Of a stretch of DNA of 64,000 nt, positions 10,850 through 21,637 are shown piece after piece. The position numbers and the translations under genes were made by a program. Each line of letters opens with the position of its first letter. Positions within the stretch are counted from its first letter, which is position 1. The DNA comes from Melastoma dodecandrum (Eukaryota > Streptophyta > Magnoliopsida > Myrtales > Melastomataceae). Under the pieces are notes generated by a model. The model had not been told where the DNA came from. It did no database searches and saw only the letters and a list, made by a program, of their open reading frames with translations. The DNA lies in NCBI GenBank assembly GCA_029817715.1, contig JARUPY010000534.1, positions 2,234,501 to 2,298,500 of the forward strand. Direction: 5' to 3'.

Positions 10850-13800
10850 ATGGCAACTTTCAAAGCCTTCGAACTCCACAATGCTCGTGTGGGGCCGGCC
10901 GGACCTATTCCGGTCGCGGAAGACCAAGGATCGGGTGTCGCTCTTGGACCCATCTTGCCGGAGCATCTGTTTCCAGAAGTGGTGCCACTCAACTACCTCA
11001 TCACAGAGAAGCCTATCCCGGTTTGTCATCCCAACTTTATTAATCCCCTCAACTGGGAGAAGCAGGGGACCTTTTTGTGCTTCCCTTCTGCTACTAAGGC
11101 CGAGATGATAGAGTGGTTAGAGATGTGGGAGGATCATTTTGAAAATCGATTCAGGGACCAGAAGATTCTCAGATTTTTTAGGATGTCAATAGCTAGTAAG
11201 AGCTGTGATCCTAGGGTTTGTGCGGCTATTCTGCCTTTCTGGAACTCCATGGTGAATTGCTTCTATTTCCCATAAGGCCCTATGTCCATCACTTTGGCAG
11301 ATTTGAAGTTTTTGACCGGGAGCAAGATTAATGGCCGCCCAGTGCGTCAATATGCCCAGGCAGGAGACATTAGTCCGAAGGGAGCCCTCCAGTATATGAA
11401 AGTAGTAAACAAACACTTGCAGATGGCCTCAGTGGGCAAGAAAAAGGGCGAGAAGCGAACGACCGCAGGGTTCGGCGCCCAGGAAGAGATCGAATTTCTC
11501 AGCACCTGGCTGAGCAAATTTGTCTATTGTTTTCCTGGGAAGAAGGTTGGCCACACGTCTCATGTAGTGGCGAACTTTTTGAGGGAGACTACTGAAGAAG
11601 TCGCCTGGGGTCCCTTCATCCTCGGTCTGCTATATCACGATCTGGAGAGGGCGACTTCTCAAATCAAGCCATTCCCAAAGCATCCAGCAGGAGGCATGCT
11701 TTGGTTGGTCCATCTATGGTCGGCCATGTGGATGCCAGGGTTGACTGGTTTCAAGGTCCCCACGACGCCCCCTGAAGCCTTGTACTATGGGGAGAGCATC
11801 TTGAATCGATGCTGCCAGCGCAAAGACCAGTGGCTCCCGACTTCAGTTACTGGCCATATGAAGCATATAGCTGATTTCGCGAGGGCAGATCGACGCGACT
11901 GGGCGCCTCTCCCAGGTCACAAAACAATTGCCCAAAAGGTCGACCCCCAGATCGCTCCAGGCTTTTGGAACGGGGTTCTCACCAGCAGGGATTTGCCAGT
12001 AGTTTTCGACAACTACCTGTCCTTTGAAGTCTATAACCCTCAGCTGTGCGCAAGACAGTTCGGGTTCATCCAGAGCGCGGCGGTCCCTTTTGTTGATGCC
12101 ATTGGTGGCCTACTTGGAAGGGCGACGAAGATCCCGTGCAAGTCGGGTGACGCCAAGGTCCTGGAGTTGCTTAGCAGAAAGGCGCAACTCCTCAGGATGG
12201 AGTTCCCATCCAGTTCCTCCTCTTGCTTCGCCACACAGTTCTTCACTGTGCTGTGGTCATCTATGTATGAGGAGCTGCGATCCTTGATGCACTTCCTCGA
12301 GGTCTCCGACGAACCTGATTACTATCCTGATGATGCTCAACTCAAAGCGAGAGGTAAGAACTTAGTTTTGTTTAAACAGCATGGAGTTCTTAATATTAGA
12401 CCTAAGTTTTCTCTTCTTCTTTTCCTTTTAGGATCATTACTTCCTCGGGACCCCGACAAAGCGAAGCTCAAAGCCCCCCTTGCCCCTGGTCCCTCCAAGA
12501 CCAAGCCGATCGACAAGGGGAAGGCCAAAGTCGCAGGTCCCAAGCGAACGACTAGAGGTGACTCTTCTAAGGCCAACGTTGCCTCAAAACGCAAGGAGAT
12601 CGAAGAGGAAGAGGAGGAAGACCCCGATGAGATGCCTCTATCAAAGAGGAGGAAACTGGTGAGGGTACCGTCTCCAGTGGCGGCCCCCCTTCCCAAGTCG
12701 CTGACTACCGCAACGGTGACTTCTTCTTCCAGGTCGCCAGCAGCGGTGGCCCCACTCAGATCACCGGTAGTGAGTTCATCATCTGCTGCGGCGCCTGCGA
12801 TCTTAGCGACGGTCGATCTCGCTCGAGGAGCGACTACAGAGGTATGACTCTACTGATTCTAATTCATCTTGAGCTTCTGTACCTAACCCGCACGATATTG
12901 CCTAGGGCGAAGCTTCAACCGGAGATGGTGACCAACCTATTCCCCCGGTGTTCGAGACAGGTTCAACGGCTTCAATCGCCGAGGTGAGCTCGACTCCCTG
13001 CTAAGATACATTACTCTAGTTCATATATGAACTTTGGTTTTATTATACTCTATTCTAGGAGGAGCAGGCTCCTGAAGTCTTGTTGCAAGAAGAAGGATTC
13101 GCGATGGTTTTACTCGGTCCTTCAACTTGGTCGACACGAGAGGAGGCACCAACTCAGTTGATGCGAGAGGAGGAAGAACAAGGCGTTCCTTCTTCTTCAG
13201 TCCACACTCCTGCACCACCAATGGTATGTGTTCTTCTTTCACACAAAGCATGGCGTTGTTTTCGCGATTCTCACCGCGACACTTTACAGGCTCATCCGAA
13301 GAGAGTGAAGACGACTGCTGGTCGTAAGAAGGCTCCTACTCCTTCCACTTCTTCGGGCGAAAGCTCTGAGGATTTACTACCTTCGAAGGTAAGTATTCGA
13401 TTGCATGAAAGTGTCGACTTTTTAGGATATTGTGTCTTAGCAACATTTCATTTCTTATTCTGCAGGATCCTGCTGCAGCGACCTCGACTAGCGACTCATG
13501 GGTGAAGCTTCACGAGGATGTTGAAGAGTTGTGCCAGCTTCTACATATCGATCCGTTAGAGATCGACTCATTTAAGAGGATGCAGAAGCTGGTTAAAAGA
13601 ATCGAGGCTTCCCCTTGGGTCACGGATGAACTGTTGGGGGCCTGCAAGAGCTTTAAGTCGACGTACTGGACCCGTTGGAGGGACTATGACGCCGACTTGC
13701 TTATCCTGGAATCGACTAACTCGAAGATTCAGTTGATCAATCAAGCTCGAAAGCAGGCCTCTAAAGCTGCACAGGACGCCCGCCAGCGTTTGGTCGACGT

Positions 13801-14038
13801 GCAAGAGAAGCTGACTGAGGCAGAGAGGCAGGTAGAGTTTTATACCAACCTCAAGAATGACCTGACTTAGCAGCTTGCGTCGATCAATACTCAGGAAATC
13901 GAGGAGCTGGAGGCCAGGGCTGGAAAAGATAGAGAAAAGGTCGTTGACCTCTATGCCCAGCGGAATAGGGTGAACGCGAAGCGCCGAGCTCGCGAGTCCC
14001 TTATCCTCGATTTCAAAAAGGCTGGCGGGTTAGATTAG
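10850..14038 (+). pseudogene. Plant mobile domain (PMD, aminotransferase-like) gene carried antisense in the retrotransposon
   Basis: Six exons with clean GT-AG introns: 10850..12353, 12432..12841, 12906..12983, 13059..13223, 13290..13388, 13466..14038, all in phase, about 942 codons. Residues 60-450 resemble the PMD fold shared with MAIN/MAIL1 and with TE-borne relatives (FWNSMVNCFYFP, GPMSITLADLKFLTGSKING). A low-complexity Ser/Pro/Lys region with a basic KRRKLVRVPSP follows, then a C-terminal coiled coil (QARKQASKAAQDARQRLVDV). Two in-frame stops break it: TAA at 11273-11275 and TAG at 13868-13870; the frame is otherwise open. The gene lies between integrase and the 3' LTR and is convergent with pol. 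Its introns survive because they are antisense to the genomic RNA. PMD identity rests on remembered family features, not on a search. Confidence 0.72.
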
Positions 14039-14174
14039 GTGATTTGTAATTAGAACAACAATGTAATCACATTGCTTTCACTTTAATTGATTGAGCATGT
14101 CGTTTCTCAAGCTAATCTCTACGCATAATTATTCTTCTGGAGAATATCACTCGGGCGAAGTTTACCGCGACCTC

Positions 14175-16448
14175 TTAAGAGTTAAGCGCTTCCCAAATCA
14201 ATGGAGTCCTTCGTTTTAAGATTCCACGGTGAGCTTCCCAAATGGTCTCGCGGTAGGATTTAAGATATTTACCATTGACCTTCAATGGATGTTTATCCCC
14301 TTCTCTGGTCATAAGTCGATACGTATTAGATGAGTATGTCTCGCACACTTCATATGGACCCTCCCAATTAGGAGACCACTTACCCAGGACTTGGTCCTTC
14401 GATTTAAGAGGTAGGACCATCTTCCATACCAAGTCGCCCACTTTGAAGCGCTTATGGACAACCTTTTTATTATAGTGCCTAGCAATTCTTTGCTTATGTA
14501 CCTCGAGTCGGTCTATTACGTCGAGTCGCTTCTTTTCCAATTCTTCTAAAGCGAGGTACATTGCCTCGTCTTGCAAGTCAGGATGAGCTACCCTGAGCGA
14601 CTTGTATCGAATCTCAATAGGTAGGACAGCATCTTGCCCATATACCAGCGAAAAAGGGGCTTCCCCTGTGCTGTCTCTCTTGGTGACTCTTAGAGCCCAC
14701 AAGGTGTCTTGTAATAGTTTGTGCCATTCTCTTGGATTTGCACCAACCATTTTCTGAATGTTATTCTTTATGAGCTTATTAGTAGCTTCAGCTTGTCCAT
14801 TCGACTGGGGGTAATAAGGTGTCGAATTAGTGATTGAAAAGCTGAACTCAGCAGCGAATTCACGCACCTTCTCATTGTTGAAAACGGTGCCATTATCTAC
14901 TACAATATTCTGGGGAATCCCAAATCTATAAATGATGGAAGATCTGAGAAAATCGATCACCTCTTTGTGGTCAATCTTCTTATATACTTGAGCCTCAACC
15001 CACTTGGTAAAGTAGTCAGTAGCGACTAGAATGTAGGCATCGCCTTTACTCGAGTGTGGGTGAATCTCCCCGATTATATCCAGGGCCCAAGTCCTAAATG
15101 GCCAAGGCTTAATGACTGAGATTAAGTCGGACGCTGGAGCTCTCGTCGCAGGACCATGCCTTTGGCACTCTTGACATCCTCTAGCCATTTCTATGCAATT
15201 TTTTAGCATTGATGGCCAGTAAAATCCATGTCTTTTAATGACCCAAGACATCTTAATGCCTGATTGATGGGATCCACATAAACCTTGGTGAGTTTCTAAC
15301 ATTATGGGAGTCGCCTCGTCTAAGTCGACACATCTTAGCAGTACTCCTTCCTTGGTTTTCCTGTAGAGTACTCCATCTATGAGGGTATAAGACAAAGCCT
15401 GAGACTTAATTCTTTGGCTTGCCTTTTGAGTTGGGTCCGTCAGGAAGTCGATGATGGTCTTTCTCCAATCTTTATCGCTTACCAGTATGTCCAATGCGAA
15501 CAAATCGCTTTGTGGGACTAAATGAGAAGCTATTTCGGGGACACAATCGTTTCTTCCTCTAGCCTTGTATCTCGAAGCTTTTTGGGCTAAGTCGTTAGCG
15601 ATGGTGTTTTCCTCCCGGCCTACAAAGAGGAAAGTAATTGCTTCGAACCGCTCGACCAGCCTACGAGCGACTTGATGATAGGGTGCGAGTTTCTCTTGAT
15701 ATAGAGAATCGCCATTCATCTGGTTAATAATCAGTTGAGAGTCTCCCATTACTCTGGCTTTCTTGGCTCCCAAGGCTAATAATTCCTTCAAGAGCGTGAT
15801 CAACGCTTCATATTCAGTCGCATTGTTTGTATGAGGAGCTGACAAACGATATGCTAGGCGAACGTCCTTTCCTAGTGGCGAAAGTATGTGGAGGCCTATG
15901 CCTACGCCGGATTTCGCCGAAGATCCATCAAACCAAGCTTGCCAGACATCCTCAAGGGATCCCTCTTGATCGATTGATGTAGATGGATCGTGGTTCACTA
16001 AGAAGTCGGCTAAGGCCTGCCCTTTCACCGACTGTTGAGGTTTGAAACGCAGATCGTATGCGGATAGGACCAAGCTCCATTTACTAATTCTTCCGGTCAA
16101 TAGGGGACTTTCGAAAAAGTATTTTATGACTGGAGACTTGGCAATAACATGAACCTCTTGGGATCCGATATAATGTCTCAGCTTCTTAACAGCATAGAAG
16201 ACTGATAAGCACAACTTCTCCTTAATTGTATAGCGCTTTTCTGTGGCAGCCAGTTGTCTTGACAAATAGTAGGCCGCTCTCTCAGTTTTGTCATCCGCCT
16301 CTTGGGCTAACATGGCACCAATGACTGATTCAGTCGCTGCCACGTAAAGCAGATTGGGCTTTCCTATCCGAGGAGGGGCAAGCACAGGCGGCTTCATTAA
16401 ATACTCCTTTAAGCCTTCAAATGCTTTTTGGTGTTCGTCGCTCCACAC
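14175..16448 (-). CDS. Tat-lineage pol: RNase H, second RNase H and integrase
   Basis: 757 residues in the same frame as the RT segment but separated from it by one TAA (16485-16487). Residues 1-150 are the retroviral-type RNase H (YVAATESVIGAMLAQEADD). Residues 168-290 are the second, archaeal-type RNase H (WQAWFDGSSAKSGVGIG, NNATEYEALI, MGDSQLIINQMNG), diagnostic of the Tat lineage. Integrase follows with the zinc-binding H/C cluster (ETHQGLCGSHQSG ... CQECQRHG) and the DDE residues in ALDIIGEI, NIVVDNGTVF and NGQAEATNKLI. The C-terminal domain continues to KRRTPLIWEALNS. It inserts element cDNA into host DNA. The open frame is intact across all three domains. Confidence 0.9.
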   Translation of the reverse strand: MWSDEHQKAFEGLKEYLMKPPVLAPPRIGKPNLLYVAATESVIGAMLAQEADDKTERAAYYLSRQLAATEKRYTIKEKLCLSVFYAVKKLRHYIGSQEVHVIAKSPVIKYFFESPLLTGRISKWSLVLSAYDLRFKPQQSVKGQALADFLVNHDPSTSIDQEGSLEDVWQAWFDGSSAKSGVGIGLHILSPLGKDVRLAYRLSAPHTNNATEYEALITLLKELLALGAKKARVMGDSQLIINQMNGDSLYQEKLAPYHQVARRLVERFEAITFLFVGREENTIANDLAQKASRYKARGRNDCVPEIASHLVPQSDLFALDILVSDKDWRKTIIDFLTDPTQKASQRIKSQALSYTLIDGVLYRKTKEGVLLRCVDLDEATPIMLETHQGLCGSHQSGIKMSWVIKRHGFYWPSMLKNCIEMARGCQECQRHGPATRAPASDLISVIKPWPFRTWALDIIGEIHPHSSKGDAYILVATDYFTKWVEAQVYKKIDHKEVIDFLRSSIIYRFGIPQNIVVDNGTVFNNEKVREFAAEFSFSITNSTPYYPQSNGQAEATNKLIKNNIQKMVGANPREWHKLLQDTLWALRVTKRDSTGEAPFSLVYGQDAVLPIEIRYKSLRVAHPDLQDEAMYLALEELEKKRLDVIDRLEVHKQRIARHYNKKVVHKRFKVGDLVWKMVLPLKSKDQVLGKWSPNWEGPYEVCETYSSNTYRLMTREGDKHPLKVNGKYLKSYRETIWEAHRGILKRRTPLIWEALNS

Positions 16449-16484
16449 AAAATTTCCCTTCGCCTTCAGTAAAGTCGAAAAAAC

Positions 16485-17744
16485 TTATGTCCGTCCAGCG
16501 ACGTTACCAATAAATCGCCTTAGATAATTGACCCTTCCTAAAAAAGCCTGTAACTGTTTCTTATTACTCGGAGGGTTCAATCTTTGAATGGCATTCACTT
16601 TGTTCTGGTCAACTTCTACGCCACGTTGATGGACTAGGAACCCTAGGAAATGTCCTGCTCTGACTCCGAAGGCACATTTGAGAGGGTTTAGTTTTAGCTG
16701 ATGCTTTCTCATTTGAATGAAAGCATTTCTAAGGTCATTAACATGTGACTTCTCGTCTTGCGACTTGACCACTATATCGTCTATGTATACTTCGACTGTT
16801 TTGTTAATCGAGGCATCAAATATAGCGTTCATGGCTCGTTGGTAGGTTGCCCCAGCGTTTTTGAGTCCGAATGGCATGACTACCCATTCGAAAATGCCTA
16901 ACGGACACCTGAACGCAGTTTTATGGATATCCTCTTCAGCTAGGAAGATTTGGTTATATCCTGAAAAGCCATCCATGAAAGACATAATTTGGTGCCCTGC
17001 AGTCTTGTCGACTAAGTCGTCTGCGATAGGCATGGGGTACTCATCCTTTGGAGTGGCACGATTCAAGTCTCTGAAGTCGATGCAAACTCTAATCTTACCA
17101 TTCTTCTTAATGACAGGAACTATACTGGATATCCATTCGGTGTACCTCGATGTCCTTATATATCCAGCTTTAAAGAGCTTCTTGACTTCCTCGAATACTG
17201 CTTGAGTGACTTCATGAGTCATTCTCCTCGGCGCCTGTTGGACTGGTTTAAACCCCGTTTTGATTGGTAACTTGTGTTCCACAAGTCGGCGATCTACGCC
17301 GGGCATCTCAGTGTAATCCCAAGCGAAACAGTCTTTAAACTCTTCTAAAGTAGCTTTGATAGAATTGAAAAGTTCTTTATTCATTGAAGAACTGATGAAA
17401 ACAATTCGAGGGCTTGATGCCTCGCCTAAATTGACACTTACGAGTGAGTCACATGGCATCATCAGTGACTCACGACTCTGGACACCACCTAAATCGGTGT
17501 CAACGTTATTACATGACCTAGCTTCGAGATTGATGTTGCCTATTTGGCATCCTACTTTCCTAGACATCCTAACATGCTTCTGAAGTCGCTGTAGGATATC
17601 AGCGACTGCATGACCTTTCTCCTCACTGTCCATACATCCCTTCGTGTACGAGTCTATCGGGCACCAACTCCGTCGCAGTGCTCTCTTGGCTCTTAGGCGC
17701 TTCTCCCTTGTTGCCGCTTGGGCTATTGTTCGTCTCGCCTCCAT
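16485..17744 (-). pseudogene. Tat-lineage pol: reverse transcriptase segment, ended by an in-frame stop
   Basis: The reverse transcriptase core is complete: APRRMTHEVTQAVFEEVKKL, IRVCIDFRDLNRATPKDEYP, GFSGYNQIFLAEEDIHKTAF, the catalytic YIDDIVVKS, and the thumb/connection up to FIGNVAGRT. A TAA at 16485-16487 then interrupts a frame that continues without shift into the RNase H domains (VFSTLLKAKGNFVWSDEHQK). A single C-to-T change of a CAA glutamine codon would explain it. At the N-terminal side the frame overlaps the preceding segment (17623-17744), so a frameshift separates it from protease. Confidence 0.88.
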
Positions 17745-18316
17745 CCTTGGTCGTGACTACCTCCTGCAGAACCTCATCTATGTCCTTGTCTGTGAAGTCG
17801 GGCCCCCATCCTGTTGGCACAATGGGTCCTTCGTCATGCTTGGGGTGCGAGGTGCCATAGCTTATGATGAAGTCGAACTTCCCAGAAGGTTCACCTAGGG
17901 GTCCGACTGTGGGGTCTCCCAGCTTGTAGCGCTGATCCAGAGTAAGGTCCTTGATTGTCTTACACGTCTCTGTATGCAAAATACCCTTGTCACAACAGGA
18001 GTATTCATCAGCCTTAACGATTTCTATTTCGGAGTCAAGCCATAAGATTAACTCCCTATGCAAAGTAGATGGAATCGCGGCGGCCTTATGAAGCCAATCG
18101 CGTTCCTAAAAGCGCATTAAATGAAGGGGCTATATCGATTACAAAGAAAGCAGTTTCCTGCTTGTGTCTCCCGACGCCTAGGCGCACGGAGCATATGCCC
18201 AGGCACTCGGATTTTCTCCCATTAAAGCCACTTACAGCTACGTCGGTTCGCACCAACTCGCTAGGCTTGTACCCAAGTAATCTAAGCAAGGGGAAGAACA
18301 TTGACAGTGGCGCCAT
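17623..18316 (-). pseudogene. Tat-lineage protease to linker, frameshifted
   Basis: The aspartic protease starts at the end of the gag frame with the active-site LIDNGATVNVLPLA, then shifts by one base near 18285 into LLRLLGYKPSELVRTDVAVS and SFNALLG. It shifts again near 18107, where one extra A in GGAACGCGATTGG converts GRDWLHKAAAIPSTLHREL into a stop. A further linker runs to 17623, where another shift leads into the RT frame. The Asp-Asn-Gly active-site triad differs from the usual Asp-Thr/Ser-Gly. This segment cannot produce a continuous polyprotein. Confidence 0.75.
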
Positions 18317-21300
18317 TGTCTATTAAGACTCGGCCCACTAAGACACCATCAAAGGTGGCTGAGATGTACAGCGAATGCATATGCTGTTTCATGCGATCTG
18401 ATGGTTTTCTCAACCAGTGCAGAGGGAAGCCAGAAGGAAATGTAATGACTTTAGAGTCGAGAGTTTTACCTTCCGGTGCCTCCGACTTGTTGTTGCAGGC
18501 GAACTCCGCAGGGAGGGTAAGAGCGTTACAGCCCACGAGGGGCCCTTGCTCTGCGTTGAAGTCGCAGGGCTTATCTCCTCGTAGAGGAGTGTAGTCGAAG
18601 CTCGAGCCTGGGTCTTCCGAGTAGTCAGTAGACTCGACTCGCTCGGGCTCTGCGACTTGTTTCCCTGTGGTGTGATTCCCGCCAACGGGTGGCATCACAG
18701 GGGTCATTCTTGGCTTCTTCTGGGCGTGACTTAGACGCCTTTCTTTTCTCTTTTGAGCCCTCACGGGAAGCGTAACCTTCCTTTCTGCCTTCTGCCATTG
18801 AGACGAAGGGTTAAGCGCTTTGACAAACCTTGGTTTCTTAGAACCAAAAGGAAGTCGACCTACCTCTACAAACCTTCCGTCGGCTGGGTCATATCCTACC
18901 TGCACAGGGTTATCTGCTGGCCTATTCGAAGAGGGCTTGTTAGGGTTCGAATTACCTGAGCCCTCAGGACGGACTGCCTTCACCAGCATCTCCCCTTTTG
19001 CGGATAAGTCGACGAGCCGCAAGAAGTAGTTAACGCAGCATGCTGTGCAGAGCTGGGTGATGAGTATGCGGTTGTGAGCGATCAGCTTGGACTTTTGGCA
19101 CAGCAGCTTTTCATCCAGGAATTGGGCAATAGGTGGCCCCCTCCGCAGTTCCTGAGGATCAACTGTCTGCAACGCGTAGCGGGGCCTGCGATTCACGGCC
19201 TGCTGAGGTTGGTCCGCTTCCTTATGCTCCTCTACCGGTCTAATCTCCTTGACAGGGGTAGTTCTAGTGTACCCCTGTTTGATGACCCTTTGGCCAGACG
19301 AGTCTATGAACTCCAGTCGCCGTGCCGGGCGTTCTGTTCCCCGGGCGATTGCCTCTCCATTCCCCTTGTGACCCTGGGGGCCTCTTCTTCCTCCTCGCAA
19401 GGCTAATCGACGATCTGCGCTAGGAGGGCTTTTGAGGGCGTGAGAAGATCCTCGGGAAGTGTTCAGCGACATTGCTGCTTCCTCGAACGGGGTCAAGTCG
19501 TACCACTCCTCCGTCTTGCTGTCCAGTAGGTACTTCTTGAACGTGTGGCACTGATCCGTAGTATGAGTGTCGTTCAAGTGCCAGTGGCATAGCCACTTCT
19601 CCCTTCCTTTGGGCAGAATGAAGACCCCGCGCTCAGCCAGTCGCTTCATCAGGGCATTAGCCACCAAAGTCTCGCCGGTTGCTTGTAAGTCTTGCGAGGA
19701 TACAGCAGAGTCGTTAATAACTTCTAAGAGATTAACCTCAGCATCAAATATGTCGAACGTATGAATGGCGACTTCATCCCCGAATGGATTATCATCCACC
19801 ACGGCGACTTCGTCGACCTCGGGAAAACGGAGCTCTTTAGACTCTATTAAATCCTGAATGATATTTCTAAAGGACAAACAGTCCTTGGTAGCATGGGTGA
19901 AGGACCCATGCCACTTGCTGTAATTCATATTCTTTTCCCTCTCTGTCTGAGGGACTCGATGGCCGGGCTTGAGCCTAATCCTTTTCCTTTGATAAAGCCA
20001 GTCGAATATAGCGTCGACTTTATCCGTATCGAAAGAATATTTTCTTTCCTCGGCATTCTTTTGGGATGCCTTAGCTTTGGAATTCTTCTTAGTCAGGGGA
20101 TCACATATAGTCGACTCCCCCTTGACAAATTCCGCCACGTCGACTTCATAAGTGTCGACTTGGTAGGCTCGAGTCAGCTGGGCTTCCTCTATAAGGAGCT
20201 GATAATACTCAGTAGCCCTCCTTGCTAAGTCAAACAGGTCAGCAAAGCGCTCGCCCTGCAGCTTTTTCCGGAACGGGATTGTCAACGCATTTAATGCGAG
20301 AAGTAATTGATCTTTCTCCGGTATGGGGGGTCTACACCGTAGTAGGGCCTTCCTAAGTTTCATTAGAAACTGTCCTGGGTGTTCTCCGTTAGCCTGCTTA
20401 AGGCGCATTACCTCAAACATTGACATGGGGGTATCCAGTCGAGCAAAGGTCTTAACGAACATAGACTGCATCTGAGTCCACGAGGCTACTGACCCTGGCG
20501 GTAAACTCGCATACCACGTAAAGGCATCTCCCGTTAATGAGTTAGGGAAAAGCTTCAGTTTCCAAAAGTCGTTCCCAGCCGCCTCACCAAGTTGGTGAGT
20601 GAAGCGAGCGACATGCTCGAGTGGGGTCATTTCATCTTCACCCGAAAAACGAGTAAAGTCGGGCACCTTATAACCTCTAGGTAGAGGGAAATCCCTGTCG
20701 ACATATGCAGGATAGGGAGACCTGTACAAACAGGCATCGTCTCGCCGAGCTATTCCGGGGACGACTTGCTCTATAACCTGAGTTATGGTCTCCCTCAAGT
20801 CTGGGGGTATACCGCCTACTGGGGCCTGCGCTGGAGGTCGAGTTGACCTTATCGGGCTGTACGGAGATCTTTCCCCCATTGCCTGATTCACTGAATCCCT
20901 CATGTAGAAAGAAGGTTCCTCCCGAAAGTTTCCACCTCGGGATCCAAGCTCATAGGGGTCTCCAGTCGCGTCGATTACAGGTTCTTTTCCAGGGCGACGA
21001 GACGGAATAAAATCCTCCCCTCGATCTGTTTCCTCTTGAAAGTCCTCTACCTCATTCCAATACGTATTCGTTGGTCGATTACGTGAAGAAGAGGGTCGAC
21101 CAGGGGGAACCAGATTTCCGGGTTCGAAAAGAGCATTCGTCCTTATCTCAGATTGCTCAAAAGTCACGTTACGTGGCCCTTGAGCAGTCCGTCGAGCGTC
21201 TGTCATGAACGTAGACTCCCTAAAGGGGGTTTCTCTCATATGAGGTCTTACTCTTTCCTCGTTTCTCGGGCCAGAAAGACGCCCTATTAGGGTTTGGACA

Positions 21301-21596
21301 TCCATTATAATACCCTTCATAGCAGTCAACTCCTGACGCACATCTCCCAGTTCCTTGTGGAACTCCAGTCTTGAAATAAATTCAGACGGGGTATGTGAAT
21401 CAAAGGTGGACTGGTTTGTAGCTGCCTGGCCTCCTAGGGCCGGCGCTGGCAAGTCCATTCCCGGAGGAAGTTCTGACTGGTTTGTAGCTGCCTGGCCTCC
21501 TAGGGCCGGCGCTGGCAAGTCCAGTCCCGGAGGAAGTTCCTGGTTTTCCCAATCTAAGGGATTCTGAGACTCACGGCTTCGAGTATTTCTCGGCAT
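18282..21596 (-). CDS. Tat-lineage gag polyprotein (plus start of protease)
   Basis: A long open frame of 1,104 codons starting MPRNTRSRESQNPLDWENQ just inside the PBS. The retrotransposon gag domain is around residues 320-480 (LPRGYKVPDFTRFSGEDEM, FVKTFARLDTPMSMFEVMRL, IPEKDQLLLALNALTIPFRK), followed by a Cys/His-containing region (KWLCHWHLNDTHTTDQCHTF). The final 30 residues enter the protease active site before a frame break. Gag forms the cytoplasmic particle that packages element RNA. Two consecutive 22-residue repeats occur near the N-terminus. Confidence 0.88.
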   Translation of the reverse strand: MPRNTRSRESQNPLDWENQELPPGLDLPAPALGGQAATNQSELPPGMDLPAPALGGQAATNQSTFDSHTPSEFISRLEFHKELGDVRQELTAMKGIIMDVQTLIGRLSGPRNEERVRPHMRETPFRESTFMTDARRTAQGPRNVTFEQSEIRTNALFEPGNLVPPGRPSSSRNRPTNTYWNEVEDFQEETDRGEDFIPSRRPGKEPVIDATGDPYELGSRGGNFREEPSFYMRDSVNQAMGERSPYSPIRSTRPPAQAPVGGIPPDLRETITQVIEQVVPGIARRDDACLYRSPYPAYVDRDFPLPRGYKVPDFTRFSGEDEMTPLEHVARFTHQLGEAAGNDFWKLKLFPNSLTGDAFTWYASLPPGSVASWTQMQSMFVKTFARLDTPMSMFEVMRLKQANGEHPGQFLMKLRKALLRCRPPIPEKDQLLLALNALTIPFRKKLQGERFADLFDLARRATEYYQLLIEEAQLTRAYQVDTYEVDVAEFVKGESTICDPLTKKNSKAKASQKNAEERKYSFDTDKVDAIFDWLYQRKRIRLKPGHRVPQTEREKNMNYSKWHGSFTHATKDCLSFRNIIQDLIESKELRFPEVDEVAVVDDNPFGDEVAIHTFDIFDAEVNLLEVINDSAVSSQDLQATGETLVANALMKRLAERGVFILPKGREKWLCHWHLNDTHTTDQCHTFKKYLLDSKTEEWYDLTPFEEAAMSLNTSRGSSHALKSPPSADRRLALRGGRRGPQGHKGNGEAIARGTERPARRLEFIDSSGQRVIKQGYTRTTPVKEIRPVEEHKEADQPQQAVNRRPRYALQTVDPQELRRGPPIAQFLDEKLLCQKSKLIAHNRILITQLCTACCVNYFLRLVDLSAKGEMLVKAVRPEGSGNSNPNKPSSNRPADNPVQVGYDPADGRFVEVGRLPFGSKKPRFVKALNPSSQWQKAERKVTLPVRAQKRKERRLSHAQKKPRMTPVMPPVGGNHTTGKQVAEPERVESTDYSEDPGSSFDYTPLRGDKPCDFNAEQGPLVGCNALTLPAEFACNNKSEAPEGKTLDSKVITFPSGFPLHWLRKPSDRMKQHMHSLYISATFDGVLVGRVLIDNGATVNVLPLA
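21411..21542 (-). repeat. 66-bp tandem duplication near the gag N-terminus
   Basis: Encodes ELPPGLDLPAPALGGQAATNQS followed by the same 22 residues with Met for Leu. It is in frame, so the duplication leaves gag open. Confidence 0.85.
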
Positions 21597-21610
21597 TCTT
21601 TTTTCTCAAC

Positions 21611-21631
21611 GTGCTCCCACTGTGGTCGCCA
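21611..21631 (-). promoter_or_regulatory. Primer-binding site (PBS) of the Tat element
   Basis: Minus-strand TGGCGACCACAGTGGGAGC begins six bases inside the 5' LTR end GCGCGAACA. A TGGCGAC-type site is usual for Tat/Ogre elements; I have not matched it to a specific tRNA. Confidence 0.75.
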
Positions 21632-21637
21632 AAAACG

